64,000 nt of DNA, from the NCBI RefSeq assembly GCF_002742635.1, contig NZ_PEGF01000001.1:496001-560000 (forward strand), read 5' to 3'. Under the pieces are notes generated by a model. That model had not been told where the DNA came from and ran no database searches. It saw nothing but the letters and a program-made list of their open reading frames with translations. Source of the stretch: Caulobacter sp. X (GTDB taxonomy: Bacteria > Pseudomonadota > Alphaproteobacteria > Caulobacterales > Caulobacteraceae). Below are positions 8,522 to 17,582 of this stretch, piece after piece (positions within the stretch are counted from its first letter, which is position 1; each line of letters starts with the position of its first letter). The translations under genes were made by a program, and so were the position numbers.

Positions 8522-11500
8522 CTAAACATCCTCCAGCAACGCCACGCCCGGCGCGGTCTTCAAAGCTCCGCGCAGCGCCGCGTCCAGACTATAACGCCCC
8601 GGCAGCCTCAGCTCGATCTCGCGTCCGCCGCTGATCGCGGCGACGAACGTGACCTCGCCGCCCTTCTGGGATTGCGCCGGCTCCAGCCGCCGCTTGAGAG
8701 CGTCGATCTCGGCCGCCGATGGCGACAGGTGCACGCGCAGGCCCGCCACGACGTTCTCGATGGCCTTTTCGATCGGCTCGGCGTCGTCGCCGAAGAAGCG
8801 GACCTCGCCGTCGCGGGCCTTGGCGCGGACCTTGATGGCCACGGCCTTGCCGGGCTCCAGCACGTCGCGGCACTTGCGCAATGACTCGGGCGGGAACAGC
8901 ACCTCGTACTCGCCGGTCGGATCCGACAACGAGACGAAGGCGAACTTCTCGCCGCTCTGCGAGGCGCGCTCCTGCCGGCGGCGGACCATGCCGCACATCC
9001 GGAAGGCCTCCATGCCGGCTTCCGCCTGGACCATGGCCTCGGCCAGCATGGCCGTGCGCCGGCGGCGCAGCATGCCAACCATGTCCTCCAGCGGGTGGCC
9101 GGTCAGATAGAAGCCGACGGCCGAAAGCTCTTCGTCCAGCAGGTCGACCTGATTCCAATTCTCGGTCTTGGCCAAGCGTGGACGACCAGCGCCCAAGTCC
9201 GAGCCGAACAGGCCGCCCTGCCCGCCCTGGCGATCGGCGTGACAGCTCTGGGCGTGGGCGATCAGCACGTCGGCCGAGGCCACGATCTGGGCGCGGTTCT
9301 TGTGGATCGAGTCGAAGGCGCCCGCGCGAGCCAGGTTTTCGATCGCCCGCTTGTTGACCTGACGTGGATCGATCCGCTCGACGAAGTCGAAAATGTCGCG
9401 GAACGGTCCGCCTTCCTCGCGCACGGCCACGAGATGTTTCATGGCGTCCAAGCCGACGTTCCGGATCGCGCCCAAGGCGTACAGCACCTCGCCGTTCTCG
9501 ACCTCGAAGTCGGCGCCCGAGCGGTTCACGTCCGGCGCGCGCACGGTGATCCCGAAGCGGCGGGCGTCCTGGTGGAAGACGGCCAGCTTGTCGGTGTTCG
9601 ACAGATCGAGGCTCATCGACGCGGCGAAGAACTCGACCGGCGTGTTCGCCTTCAGCCAGGCGGTCTGGTACGAGATGAAGGCATAGGCGGCGGCGTGCGA
9701 CTTGTTGAAGCCGTAGCCGGCGAACTTGGCCACCAGTTCGAAGATCGAGCCCGACTGCTCCTCGGGGACGCCCTTTTCCTTGGCGCCGGAGACGAAACGG
9801 ATCTTCTGGAGATCCATCTCCTCCTTCTTCTTCTTACCCATGGCCCGGCGCAGAAGGTCGGCTTCGCCCAGGCTGTAGCCCGCCAGGATCTGGGCGATCT
9901 GCATCACCTGTTCCTGGTAGACAATGACGCCGTAGGTTTCCTTCAGCACCGTCTCCAGCGACGGGTGCAGGGTGTCGACGGGTTTGCGGCCGAACTTGCA
10001 GTCGACGAAGGTGTCGATGTTGTCCATCGGGCCCGGTCGATAGAGCGAGATCAGCGCCGTGATCTCCTCGATCGAGCCGCAGCGCATCTTGCGCAGGGTG
10101 TCGCGCATGCCCTGGCTTTCAAGCTGGAACACGCCGACCGTCTGGCCGGAGGCGAGCAGTTCGTAGGTCTTCGTATCGTCGAACGGCAGCTTGCCTAGAT
10201 CGATCTCGAAGCCGCGCTTCTTCAGGTGCTTCACGGCGCGATCCAGCACCGTCAGGGTCTTCAGGCCCAGAAAGTCGAACTTCACCAGGCCGGCGCTCTC
10301 GACCCACTTCATGTTGAACTGGGTGGCGGGCAGGTCCGAGCGCGGATCCTTGTACAGCGGCGTCAGCTGGGTGAGCGGCCGGTCGCCGATCACCACGCCG
10401 GCGGCGTGGGTCGACGCGTTACGGAACAGGCCTTCCAGCTGCAGCGCCACGTTGAGGCAGTTGGCGACGTTCGGGTCCTCGTCGCGCGCCTGGCGCAGAC
10501 GCGGCTCGATGTCGATCGCCTGGGCCAGGGTCACCGGCGCGGCCGGGTTGTTCGGCACCATCTTGCAGAGACGGTCGACCAGACCCAGCGGCAGCTGCAT
10601 CACTCGGCCGACGTCGCGCAGCACGGCCCGAGCCTGCAACGAACCGAACGTGATGATCTGGGCCACGCGGTCGCGGCCGTACTTCTCCTGCACGTAGGAG
10701 ATCACCTCTTCGCGTCGCTCCTGGCAGAAGTCGACGTCGAAGTCGGGCATTGAAACCCGTTCGGGATTGAGGAAGCGCTCGAACAGCAAGCCAAACCGAA
10801 GCGGATCGAGGTCGGTGATGGTCAACACCCAGGCGACCAGCGAACCGGCGCCCGAGCCCCGCCCCGGACCGACCGGGATGCCGTGCGCCTTACCCCACTT
10901 GATGAAGTCCGACACGATCAGGAAGTAGCCGGGGAAGCCCATCTTCTCGATGATGTCGAGCTCGAACTCGAGGCGCTTCCAATAGTCCTCCTCGGGCGCC
11001 GACAGCGTCAGCCCGTCGAGGCGCATCTTCAGGCCCTCGCGGGCCTGGTGACGAAGCTCTTCGGCCTCGTTGCGGCCATCGCCGGTCGGGAAGCTGGGCA
11101 GGATGGGCGCGCGCTTGTGCACCATGAAGGCGCAGCGCCGGGCGATGTCGAGGGTGTTGTCGCAGGCCTCCGGCAGGTCGGCGAACAGCTTGCGCATGTC
11201 GGCCGGCGGCTTGAACCAGTGCTCGGGCGTGACGCGGCGGCGCTCGTCCTGACCGACGAACGCGCCGTCGGCGATGCAGAGCAGCGCGTCGTGCGCCTCG
11301 TAGAATTGCGGCTTGGCGAAATAGACGTCGTTGGTGGCGACCAACGGCACGTCGTTCTCGTAGGCCCAGTTGACCAGACCCGGCTCGGCGGCCGCCTGTT
11401 TGGGCAGGCCATGGCGCTGCAGCTCGACATAGAAACGGTCGCCAAACACGCGGTGCATTTCCGCCAGGGCGGCGGACGCCTCGGCCGTCTTGCCGGCGGC

Positions 11501-11953
11501 GAACAGCGCGTCGACGGGACCGTCGGTTCCGCCGGACAGCAGGATCAGACCGTCACTGTACTCCGCCACCTTGGCCCAGGGCACGACCGGCTCGGGCAGT
11601 TCGGCGCTGTCGAGATAGGCGATCGACGAGAGCTCGGAGAGATTGAGATAGCCCCGCTCGTTCTGGGCGAGCAGCATCACGGTGGGGGCCCGCGCCCAAC
11701 GCTCTGTCGGTCCACCGCCGATGCCTGTCACGGGGATGGCGCAGCCGATGATCGGCTGAACGCCGGCGTCCTTGGCGTAGGACGAATATTCCAGGGCGCC
11801 GAACAGGTTAGCGCGGTCGGCGAGACCCGCCGCGGGCATCCCCGCCGCCGCAGCCAGCTTGCCGATCTGGTCGGCCTTGATCGCGCCTTCGAGCAGCGAA
11901 TAGGCCGAGCGGACCCGCAGGTGGACGAAACCGTCTGCCTCCCCGTCCGCCAT
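8522..11953 (-). CDS. dnaE: DNA polymerase III alpha subunit (replicative)
   Basis: Catalytic subunit of the replicative DNA polymerase. It has 1143 residues, close to E. coli DnaE (1160). The order is an N-terminal PHP domain ([16 protein letters not shown]), the C-family polymerase palm and fingers with [11 protein letters not shown] and the catalytic aspartates in [12 protein letters not shown], then a helix-hairpin-helix region ([13 protein letters not shown]) and an OB-fold near the C-terminus. I start it at ATG 11953 (MADGEADGF) because AGGAT sits 5 nt upstream (the AGGA core ends 6 nt before the ATG). A longer frame reaches back into sidA. The spacing to sidA is only 23 bp, so the two may be co-transcribed. 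Confidence 0.97.
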   Translation of the reverse strand: MADGEADGFVHLRVRSAYSLLEGAIKADQIGKLAAAAGMPAAGLADRANLFGALEYSSYAKDAGVQPIIGCAIPVTGIGGGPTERWARAPTVMLLAQNERGYLNLSELSSIAYLDSAELPEPVVPWAKVAEYSDGLILLSGGTDGPVDALFAAGKTAEASAALAEMHRVFGDRFYVELQRHGLPKQAAAEPGLVNWAYENDVPLVATNDVYFAKPQFYEAHDALLCIADGAFVGQDERRRVTPEHWFKPPADMRKLFADLPEACDNTLDIARRCAFMVHKRAPILPSFPTGDGRNEAEELRHQAREGLKMRLDGLTLSAPEEDYWKRLEFELDIIEKMGFPGYFLIVSDFIKWGKAHGIPVGPGRGSGAGSLVAWVLTITDLDPLRFGLLFERFLNPERVSMPDFDVDFCQERREEVISYVQEKYGRDRVAQIITFGSLQARAVLRDVGRVMQLPLGLVDRLCKMVPNNPAAPVTLAQAIDIEPRLRQARDEDPNVANCLNVALQLEGLFRNASTHAAGVVIGDRPLTQLTPLYKDPRSDLPATQFNMKWVESAGLVKFDFLGLKTLTVLDRAVKHLKKRGFEIDLGKLPFDDTKTYELLASGQTVGVFQLESQGMRDTLRKMRCGSIEEITALISLYRPGPMDNIDTFVDCKFGRKPVDTLHPSLETVLKETYGVIVYQEQVMQIAQILAGYSLGEADLLRRAMGKKKKEEMDLQKIRFVSGAKEKGVPEEQSGSIFELVAKFAGYGFNKSHAAAYAFISYQTAWLKANTPVEFFAASMSLDLSNTDKLAVFHQDARRFGITVRAPDVNRSGADFEVENGEVLYALGAIRNVGLDAMKHLVAVREEGGPFRDIFDFVERIDPRQVNKRAIENLARAGAFDSIHKNRAQIVASADVLIAHAQSCHADRQGGQGGLFGSDLGAGRPRLAKTENWNQVDLLDEELSAVGFYLTGHPLEDMVGMLRRRRTAMLAEAMVQAEAGMEAFRMCGMVRRRQERASQSGEKFAFVSLSDPTGEYEVLFPPESLRKCRDVLEPGKAVAIKVRAKARDGEVRFFGDDAEPIEKAIENVVAGLRVHLSPSAAEIDALKRRLEPAQSQKGGEVTFVAAISGGREIELRLPGRYSLDAALRGALKTAPGVALLEDV

Positions 11954-11976
11954 GACCGATCCTCCGCCTACACGAC

Positions 11977-12066
11977 TCAGGCCACCAGCTGGGCGACCGA
12001 GCACATCATCCAGACGAAGCTGGCGACAGACACAAGGGCCAAAGACTCACGCGCCACACGGATCAT
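11977..12066 (-). CDS. sidA: SOS-induced cell division inhibitor SidA (29 aa)
   Basis: A 29-codon ORF too short for ordinary gene callers. It reads [14 protein letters not shown] at the N-terminus and ends CSVAQLVA: a short basic N-terminus, then one membrane-spanning helix with a Trp-Met-Met. GGAGG sits 5 nt before the ATG at 12066. Upstream lies a GTTC-N7-GTTC LexA site (12116-12130). Length, single helix, LexA control and position next to dnaE match Caulobacter SidA, a 29-residue inner-membrane peptide made after DNA damage that blocks division through the FtsW/FtsN divisome step. The identification uses known biology; the ORF, ribosome-binding site and operator are seen directly. Confidence 0.9.
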   Translation of the reverse strand: MIRVARESLALVSVASFVWMMCSVAQLVA

Positions 12067-12115
12067 CCGAACCTCCACAGATTTCTTGTTTTGTTCCATA
12101 TTCCGGTTTTGTTCT

Positions 12116-12130
12116 GTTCACAAGATGTTC
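12116..12130 (-). promoter_or_regulatory. LexA (SOS) box upstream of sidA
   Basis: GTTC at 12116-12119 and GTTC at 12127-12130 are separated by exactly 7 nt, the alphaproteobacterial LexA site. It is 50 bp upstream of the sidA ATG and 53 bp upstream of the nucleoside hydrolase start on the other strand, so LexA could affect both directions. Confidence 0.85.
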
Positions 12131-12182
12131 CTGTCGCGGTTCGTGCATTTTCCGCCGAACGCCGCGTATGGCGCACCTTCCT

Positions 12183-13175
12183 ATGGTCAAGCCGCGCGGA
12201 TCACGGCAAATCGTCGCCATGCGCCTGATCATCGACACCGACACCGCCGGCGACGACGTCTTCTCGCTGATGCTCGCCCTCACCCGCCCCGGCGTGGAGG
12301 TCGAGGCGATCACCATCGCCCACGGCAATGTCGGCTTCGTCCAGCACGCCGAGAACGCCCTGGTGACGCTGGAGCGCTGCGGCAAGGCCGGCGTACCGGT
12401 CTATCTCGGCGCGGAGCGTCCCTTCACCCGCGCGCCCCTCGATGCGGCCTATGTCTTCGGCCACGACGGCATGAGCGACAGCGGCTTCGCCAAGACCGCG
12501 CAGCGCCCGACCGAGGGCCACGCGGTCGACGAGCTTGTGCGACGGATCATGGCCGCGCCCGGCGAGATCACGCTGATCGCCCAGGCGCCGCTGACCAACA
12601 TCGCCCTCGCCTATCTGCGCGAGCCTCGCATCGCGCAGGCGCTGAAGCATCTCTGGATCATGGGCGGCACGGACAATGGAGTCGGCAACGTCACGCCCGC
12701 GGCCGAGTACAATCTGTATGTCGATCCGGAAGCGGCGAAGATCGTGATCAACGCTGGTTTCAATATGTCGATCGTGACCTGGACAGAGACCTTACGGGAC
12801 GGCCTTTTCACCAGTGCGCAACTGGCGGAGCTTGAGGCGCTGGGCACACCGAAGGCCAAGTTCTTCACCGACGTGAACCGCGCGTCCCTCGCCTTCGCGC
12901 GCGATACTGAAGGCCTGGACGGCAGCCTGCATCCCGACGCCCTGACTTGCGCCGTCGCGCTTGACGAAAGCCTGATCCTGGAAAGCGAGCAGTGCGTGGT
13001 CGACGTCGAGACGATGGGCGAGCTGACGCGCGGCTATCTCAGCGTCTCGCATTCGATCCTCCCGGACATCGAGGTCGCCGATCCGGCGCTGAAGCGCCGG
13101 CCGCCGAACGCCCGCGTGATCAAGCGCATCGACCAGGCGGGTTTCTTCGCGGCGATGAAGCAGGCGCTGCTCTAG
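12183..13175 (+). CDS. Inosine-uridine-preferring nucleoside hydrolase family protein
   Basis: Predicted ribonucleoside N-glycosidase in nucleoside salvage. It has 330 residues from ATG 12183. The calcium/ribose-binding signature DTDTAGDD is at residues 18-25; WIMGGTDNGVGNVTPAAEYN is the conserved substrate loop with Asn and Glu, and DALTCAVALD carries the late Asp ligand. The start is uncertain: ATGs at 12168 and 12219 are in frame, and none has a good ribosome-binding site, so a leaderless transcript is possible. It is divergent from sidA and convergent with lolD (4-nt overlap of stop codons). Confidence 0.88.
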   Translation: MVKPRGSRQIVAMRLIIDTDTAGDDVFSLMLALTRPGVEVEAITIAHGNVGFVQHAENALVTLERCGKAGVPVYLGAERPFTRAPLDAAYVFGHDGMSDSGFAKTAQRPTEGHAVDELVRRIMAAPGEITLIAQAPLTNIALAYLREPRIAQALKHLWIMGGTDNGVGNVTPAAEYNLYVDPEAAKIVINAGFNMSIVTWTETLRDGLFTSAQLAELEALGTPKAKFFTDVNRASLAFARDTEGLDGSLHPDALTCAVALDESLILESEQCVVDVETMGELTRGYLSVSHSILPDIEVADPALKRRPPNARVIKRIDQAGFFAAMKQALL

Positions 13176-13867
13176 ACCTCTTGGCGGCTACGCGCTTCGA
13201 GGTGACCGTCCTTCAGCGCCAGAACCCGATCCATGTAGCGGGCCAGCTCCATGTTGTGCGTGGCGATCAGGGCGGCGACGCCCTCCTGGCGCGCCACCTC
13301 ATACAGCGACTGGAACACGGCGGCGGAAGTCGCGGGGTCGAGGTTGCCGGTCGGCTCGTCGGCCAGCAACAGCTTAGGCCGATTGGCCAGCGCCCGGGCG
13401 ATCGCGACGCGCTGCTGCTCGCCGCCGGACATCTGGGCCGGCTGGTGGTTGAGGCGATGACCCAAGCCCAGCCCTTCCAGAAGCTCCTTCGCCCGCGCCT
13501 CGGCTTCACGTTGCCCCTTGCCGGCGATCGACAGCGGCAGGGCGACGTTCTCAAGGGCGGTGAACTCGGGCAGCAGGTGGTGGAACTGATAGACGAAGCC
13601 CACAGTGCCGAGGCGGATGCGGGTGCGGATCCGCTCCGAGAGCTTGGTGCAATCGCGCCCTTCCAGCGTCACCGCGCCAGCGTCCGGGTGCTCCAGCAGC
13701 CCAGCCGAATGCAGCAGCGACGACTTGCCCGAGCCCGAGGGGCCGATCAGGCCGACGACCTCGCCTGGATAAACGTCGAGATCGACGCCGCGCAGCACCG
13801 GCAGCGAGCCGGCCTCGGTCTTGTAGACGCGCTCGACCCCGCGCAAGGACAGGATCGGGTCACTCAT
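13172..13867 (-). CDS. lolD: Lipoprotein-releasing ABC transporter ATPase LolD
   Basis: ATPase of the LolCDE complex that extracts lipoproteins from the inner membrane for transfer to LolA. It has 231 residues. Walker A GPSGSGKS is at residues 42-49, the ABC signature is SGGEQQR, Walker B is [12 protein letters not shown], and THN carries the switch His. The Q-loop region [21 protein letters not shown] is typical of the LolD/MacB/FtsE group. It overlaps the permease gene upstream by 8 bp, as a two-gene transporter. Confidence 0.94.
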   Translation of the reverse strand: MSDPILSLRGVERVYKTEAGSLPVLRGVDLDVYPGEVVGLIGPSGSGKSSLLHSAGLLEHPDAGAVTLEGRDCTKLSERIRTRIRLGTVGFVYQFHHLLPEFTALENVALPLSIAGKGQREAEARAKELLEGLGLGHRLNHQPAQMSGGEQQRVAIARALANRPKLLLADEPTGNLDPATSAAVFQSLYEVARQEGVAALIATHNMELARYMDRVLALKDGHLEARSRQEV

Positions 13868-15140
13868 AGCGAAGCGCCTCCACCGGATCGAGGCGCGAGG
13901 CGCGCCAGGCAGGCGGCAGGGTCGCCAGCAGGCTCATCAGGGCGGAGGCCGTGACAATGCCGGCGACCTCGATCCAGTCGATCTTCGCGGGAATGTGCGA
14001 GAGCATGTAGACGTCGGCGCTGAACACGGCCGTGCCGGTCGCCCATTCGACGAACTTCTGGATCGGCGTGATGTAGGTGCAGAACAGCGCGCCGAGCGCG
14101 AGACCGCTCAGGGTGCCGGCCACGCCGATCGAGGCGCCGGCCATCAGGAAGATGCGCAGGATCGCGCCCTGCCCCGCGCCCATGGTGCGCAGGATGGCGA
14201 TGTCCTTGCCCTTGTTCTTCACCAGCATGACCAAGCTGGAGATGATGTTCAGGGTGGCGATGGCGACGATGCAGAACAGGATCAGCCGCATCACCTTGCG
14301 CTCGACCTGCAGGGCGTTGAAGTAGCTCTGGTTCTTCTCGACCCAGTCCGTCACCAGGGCGCCGGGGCCGCTGGCGACCTCGACGGCGTGCTTGTAGTCG
14401 ACGGCCTTGTCGGGATCGTCGACCTTGATCTCGACATAGTCGATCGAGGTGTCACGGCCGAAGAACAGCTGCGCCTGCTCCAGCGGCATATAGACGAAGG
14501 CCTCGTCGAACTGGCTCATGCCGACGCTGAAGACCCCGCCGACGATGTAGTTCTTCTCGCGCGTCGAGCTGCCGAAAGCCGTGGCCGGGCCCGAAGGCGA
14601 GATCAGGGTGATGGCGTCGCCGGGACGCACGCCCAGAGCCTGAGCCATGCGGTCGCCGATCAGCACCGTGTCGCCGCCGTACTCGCCCTGGCCGAAACCC
14701 GCCAGCGAGCCCTGCTTGATGTTGCCCGCGATCAGCGACATGTGCCGCAGGTCCGAGGTCGTCACGCCGCGCACGATGGCGCCGGTGACCTGGGTCGGGC
14801 CGATGACCATGGCCTGGGCCTCGACCATCGGCGCGGCCTGGATCACGCCCGGCGCCGCCTTGATCCGGCGAATGATCGTGTCGCGATCAGGGCCGTTGAT
14901 CAGCGGCGACTGGGCGTAGAGATGCCCGTTGAAGCCGAGGATCCGCCCCAGCAACTCGGCCCGGAAGCCGTTCATGACGCTCATCACCGTGATGAGGGCG
15001 AAGACCGCCAACATCACCGCGCAGAACGAGATGATCGAGATCAGCGCCACGCCGCCGTTCTTGCGCTTGGCGAACAGATACCGGCGAGCGACGGAGCGCT
15101 CCCAGCGGCTGAAGGGACCGGCGGCGCGAGCGTCTGGCAT
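13860..15140 (-). CDS. lolC: Lipoprotein-releasing permease LolC/LolE
   Basis: Membrane subunit of the lipoprotein-release transporter. It has 426 residues and MacB-type topology: one helix near residues 32-55 (ALISIISFCAVMLAVFALIT), a large periplasmic domain of about 220 residues, then three C-terminal helices (starting LILFCIVAIATLNIISSLVM). Only one permease gene is present, so the transporter is probably a permease homodimer with LolD, as in other alphaproteobacteria. It shares one base with the proS stop codon (TGATG) and overlaps lolD. Confidence 0.92.
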   Translation of the reverse strand: MPDARAAGPFSRWERSVARRYLFAKRKNGGVALISIISFCAVMLAVFALITVMSVMNGFRAELLGRILGFNGHLYAQSPLINGPDRDTIIRRIKAAPGVIQAAPMVEAQAMVIGPTQVTGAIVRGVTTSDLRHMSLIAGNIKQGSLAGFGQGEYGGDTVLIGDRMAQALGVRPGDAITLISPSGPATAFGSSTREKNYIVGGVFSVGMSQFDEAFVYMPLEQAQLFFGRDTSIDYVEIKVDDPDKAVDYKHAVEVASGPGALVTDWVEKNQSYFNALQVERKVMRLILFCIVAIATLNIISSLVMLVKNKGKDIAILRTMGAGQGAILRIFLMAGASIGVAGTLSGLALGALFCTYITPIQKFVEWATGTAVFSADVYMLSHIPAKIDWIEVAGIVTASALMSLLATLPPAWRASRLDPVEALRYE

Positions 15141-16471
15141 CAGGCGGTCTTGCTCTTGGTCAGGCCGTCGAGCACCGACTCCAGCGAAGCGGTGTGGCGC
15201 TCGCCGGTCTTGCGGTTCTTGATCTCGACGACGCCCTCGGCGATGCCCTTGGGGCCGACGATCAGCTGCCAGGGCAGGCCGATCAGGTCCATGGTGGCGA
15301 ACTTGGCGCCGCCGCGGGCGTCGGTGTCGTCGTACAGAGCGTCGCGACCGGCGGCCTTGAGCGCGTTGTAAGCGGTCTCGCAGGCGGCGTCGCAGGCGGC
15401 GTCGCCCTGACGCATGTTGACGATGCCGACGTCGAACGGCGCGACGCTTTCCGGCCAGATGATGCCGCCCTCGTCATGGCTGGCCTCGATGATCGCGCCC
15501 AGCAGACGCGAGACGCCGACGCCGTAGCTGCCCATCTGCACCGGGACCTGCTGGCCGTCGGGGCCCTGGACGGTGGCCTTCATCGGCTCGGAGTACTTCG
15601 TGCCGAACGAGAAGATGTGACCGACCTCAATGCCGCGCGCCGACAGGCGGTCGCCTTCCGGCAGGGCGTTGAAGGCCGCTTCGTCATGCATTTCCTCGGT
15701 CGCGGCGTACAGCGACGTGCGCTGGTTCACGATCGGCTGCAGGTCGCCGTTGATCCAGTCGAGGTCCGGACCGGGAGCCGGCATCTCGACCAGGTCCTTA
15801 TGGCAGAACACGGCGCTTTCGCCGGTCTCGGCCAGGACGATGAACTCGTGGCTGAGGTCGCCACCGATCGGACCGGTGTCGGCGCGCATCGGCACGGCCT
15901 TCAGCCCCATCCGCGCGAACAGGTTCAGATAGGCCACGAACATGCGGTTGTAGGACTTGCGCGCGCCGTCGGCGTCGAGGTCGAAGCTGTAGGCGTCCTT
16001 CATGAAGAACTCGCGGCCGCGCATCACGCCAAAGCGCGGGCGGCGCTCGTCCCGGAACTTCCACTGGATGTTGTAGAGGTTCTTGGGCAGATCCTTGTAG
16101 CTCTTGATCGAGGCGCGGAAGATGTCGGTGACGACTTCCTCGGCCGTCGGACCAAACAGCAGCTCGCGCTTATGGCGGTCGGTGATGCGCAGCATCTCGT
16201 CGCCGTAGTCGTCGTAGCGGCCGCTTTCGCGCCACAGGTCGGCCAGCTGGATGGTCGGCATCAAGAGCTCGATGGCGCCGGCGCGATCCATTTCCTCGCG
16301 GACGATCTGCTCGATCTTGTTCAGCACGCGCAGGCCCAGCGGCAGCCAGGCGTAGATGCCCGCCGCCTCCTGGCGGATCATGCCGGCGCGGAGCATCAGC
16401 TGGTGCGAAACGATCTGGGCGTCGGACGGTGCTTCCTTCAGCACCGGCAGGAAATAGCGCGACAGGCGCAT
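15140..16471 (-). CDS. proS: Prolyl-tRNA synthetase (short alphaproteobacterial type)
   Basis: Charges tRNA-Pro with proline; class II synthetase. It has 443 residues from ATG 16471 ([13 protein letters not shown]). Motif 2 lies around [27 protein letters not shown] (read in two parts), motif 3 in [16 protein letters not shown], and an anticodon-binding domain fills the C-terminus. At about 440 residues it lacks the INS editing domain found in E. coli ProRS (572 residues), the usual alphaproteobacterial form. A terminator 96 bp upstream separates it from the mce/DUF1467 pair. Confidence 0.95.
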   Translation of the reverse strand: MRLSRYFLPVLKEAPSDAQIVSHQLMLRAGMIRQEAAGIYAWLPLGLRVLNKIEQIVREEMDRAGAIELLMPTIQLADLWRESGRYDDYGDEMLRITDRHKRELLFGPTAEEVVTDIFRASIKSYKDLPKNLYNIQWKFRDERRPRFGVMRGREFFMKDAYSFDLDADGARKSYNRMFVAYLNLFARMGLKAVPMRADTGPIGGDLSHEFIVLAETGESAVFCHKDLVEMPAPGPDLDWINGDLQPIVNQRTSLYAATEEMHDEAAFNALPEGDRLSARGIEVGHIFSFGTKYSEPMKATVQGPDGQQVPVQMGSYGVGVSRLLGAIIEASHDEGGIIWPESVAPFDVGIVNMRQGDAACDAACETAYNALKAAGRDALYDDTDARGGAKFATMDLIGLPWQLIVGPKGIAEGVVEIKNRKTGERHTASLESVLDGLTKSKTA

Positions 16472-16795
16472 CAGCTTGGAAACTCCGGGAATTCGAGAGG
16501 GGCTTGAGATAGCCCCTCGCCCGACAGCTTGGCAACGCACGAGGCTAAACTATGGCTCCGATGTGGAAAAAAGAGAGGCCGCGCGGATCGCCGCGCGGCC
16601 TGTCGAAGTCATCGTCGGGGAAGACGCCACAGAGCGAGACCGGCGAGGCCGATCTCCTGAAGTCACCTTACCGCTCGAACATCTGTTGGGGCACAGCCAT
16701 CCATGGGAAGCGCTAACAATGAGCCCATTCGCCCAAGGCTTGAGCGTTTGACGGCAAATTGCTCGCCGCTCGCCCAAGGCTTGTGCAATCGCACG
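16472..16795. other. Gap between DUF1467 and proS with a terminator and a direct repeat
   Basis: This 324-bp stretch holds the terminator at 16567-16601 and two copies of the 14-mer TCGCCCAAGGCTTG at 16729-16742 and 16770-16783. No ORF of recognisable family is present; the open frames lack coding character. A proS promoter and possibly a small RNA would fit here. Confidence 0.5.
16567..16601 (-). terminator. Strong rho-independent terminator upstream of proS
   Basis: A perfect 11-bp stem AGGCCGCGCGG (16576-16586) with CCGCGCGGCCT (16591-16601) and a tetraloop is followed on the minus strand by CTCTTTTTT. It lies about 195 bp past the DUF1467 stop, unusually far for that gene, so it may end a separate short transcript (see findings). 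Confidence 0.85.
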
Positions 16796-17056
16796 TCACG
16801 CGGCGGCCGGCAGATCCGGAAGCTTCACCAGGTGAAAGTGCACGGTGAGGAAGAACAGCGTGAAAACGACCGCCGACACCCAGGTGGTGGTGATGAACTT
16901 ACGCTTCAGATTCGGATTGATCGGCGCGCCCGGATCGACGCCCGGCGGCGGCGCGACGCCCGCCTCGTGGAAGCTGCGCGAACCCAGCGGCAGGACGGCG
17001 AACAGCACCGTCCACCAGATGGTCAGATAGATCGCGAACCAGGTGATCGGGCTCAT
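16796..17056 (-). CDS. DUF1467 family membrane protein
   Basis: Small inner-membrane protein of unknown function, 86 residues, with two predicted helices (ITWFAIYLTIWWTVLFAVLP and a second beginning TWVSAVVFTLFFLTVH) joined by a Pro-rich loop containing GVDPGAPINPNLKRK, which is the hallmark of DUF1467. The start overlaps the mce stop codon by one base, so the two are co-translated. The recurrent mce-DUF1467-proS-lol order in alphaproteobacteria suggests nothing more specific than membrane association. Confidence 0.9.
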   Translation of the reverse strand: MSPITWFAIYLTIWWTVLFAVLPLGSRSFHEAGVAPPPGVDPGAPINPNLKRKFITTTWVSAVVFTLFFLTVHFHLVKLPDLPAAA

Positions 17057-17475
17057 CAGTGATGCGCTTCCTTGGGAGTCTCCATGAGCTCGACCAGCAG
17101 GCCGCCCATGTCCTTGGGGTGAACGAAGATGATCAGAGTGCCGTGGGCGCCGATGCGGGGCTCGCCCAGCACGGTCGCGCCCTTGGCGACCAGGGCGTCA
17201 CGGGCTTCGTAGATGTTCTCGACCTCGAAGCAGATGTGGTGCTGGCCGCCCTTGGGGTTCTTGGCGAGAAACCCATGGATCGGCGACTTCTCGCCATAGG
17301 GCTCGATCAGTTCGATCTGGCTGTTGGGCAGGTTGACGAAGCAAACCCAGACCCCCTGCTCCGGCATCGCCCACTTCTCGGTGAACGAGGTGGCGCCGAG
17401 CAGATCGCGATACATCTTCAACGACTCGTCGATTGAAGGGGTCGCGACGCCCACGTGGTTGAGCTTGCCGATCAT
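17056..17475 (-). CDS. mce: Methylmalonyl-CoA epimerase
   Basis: Interconverts the (S)- and (R)-methylmalonyl-CoA epimers so that propionyl-CoA can enter the TCA cycle. It has 139 residues forming two VOC-superfamily modules. Metal ligands are visible as His7 in LNHVGVAT, His in GQHHICFEV and the Glu of GLLVELME. It starts at ATG 17475 after the terminator that closes rnj, so it likely has its own promoter in the 107-bp gap. Confidence 0.93.
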   Translation of the reverse strand: MIGKLNHVGVATPSIDESLKMYRDLLGATSFTEKWAMPEQGVWVCFVNLPNSQIELIEPYGEKSPIHGFLAKNPKGGQHHICFEVENIYEARDALVAKGATVLGEPRIGAHGTLIIFVHPKDMGGLLVELMETPKEAHH

Positions 17476-17540
17476 CTTGGAGAACTCCCGCTGCTTTTCT
17501 GGTTGTTGGCGAATGGCCTAGCACCAGTGCTGCAGCGCGA

Positions 17541-17580
17541 AAAGAGCGCGCCGCCGCGGCGTTTTCGCGGCGGCGCTCTT
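17541..17580 (-). terminator. Terminator immediately after rnj
   Basis: A long GC-rich inverted repeat with arms AAGAGCGC-GCCGCCGCG and CGCGGCGGCGCTCTT (2-nt bulge, loop GCGTTTT) sits directly against the rnj stop codon. On the minus strand it is followed by TTTTCGCG. Confidence 0.75.
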
Positions 17581-17582
17581 CT

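Noticed and set aside
12093..12114. Additional GTTC motifs beside the sidA LexA box as a second operator
   Set aside because: The GTTC copies at 12093 and 12111 are not 7 nt from a partner; only 12116-12130 has the proper spacing.
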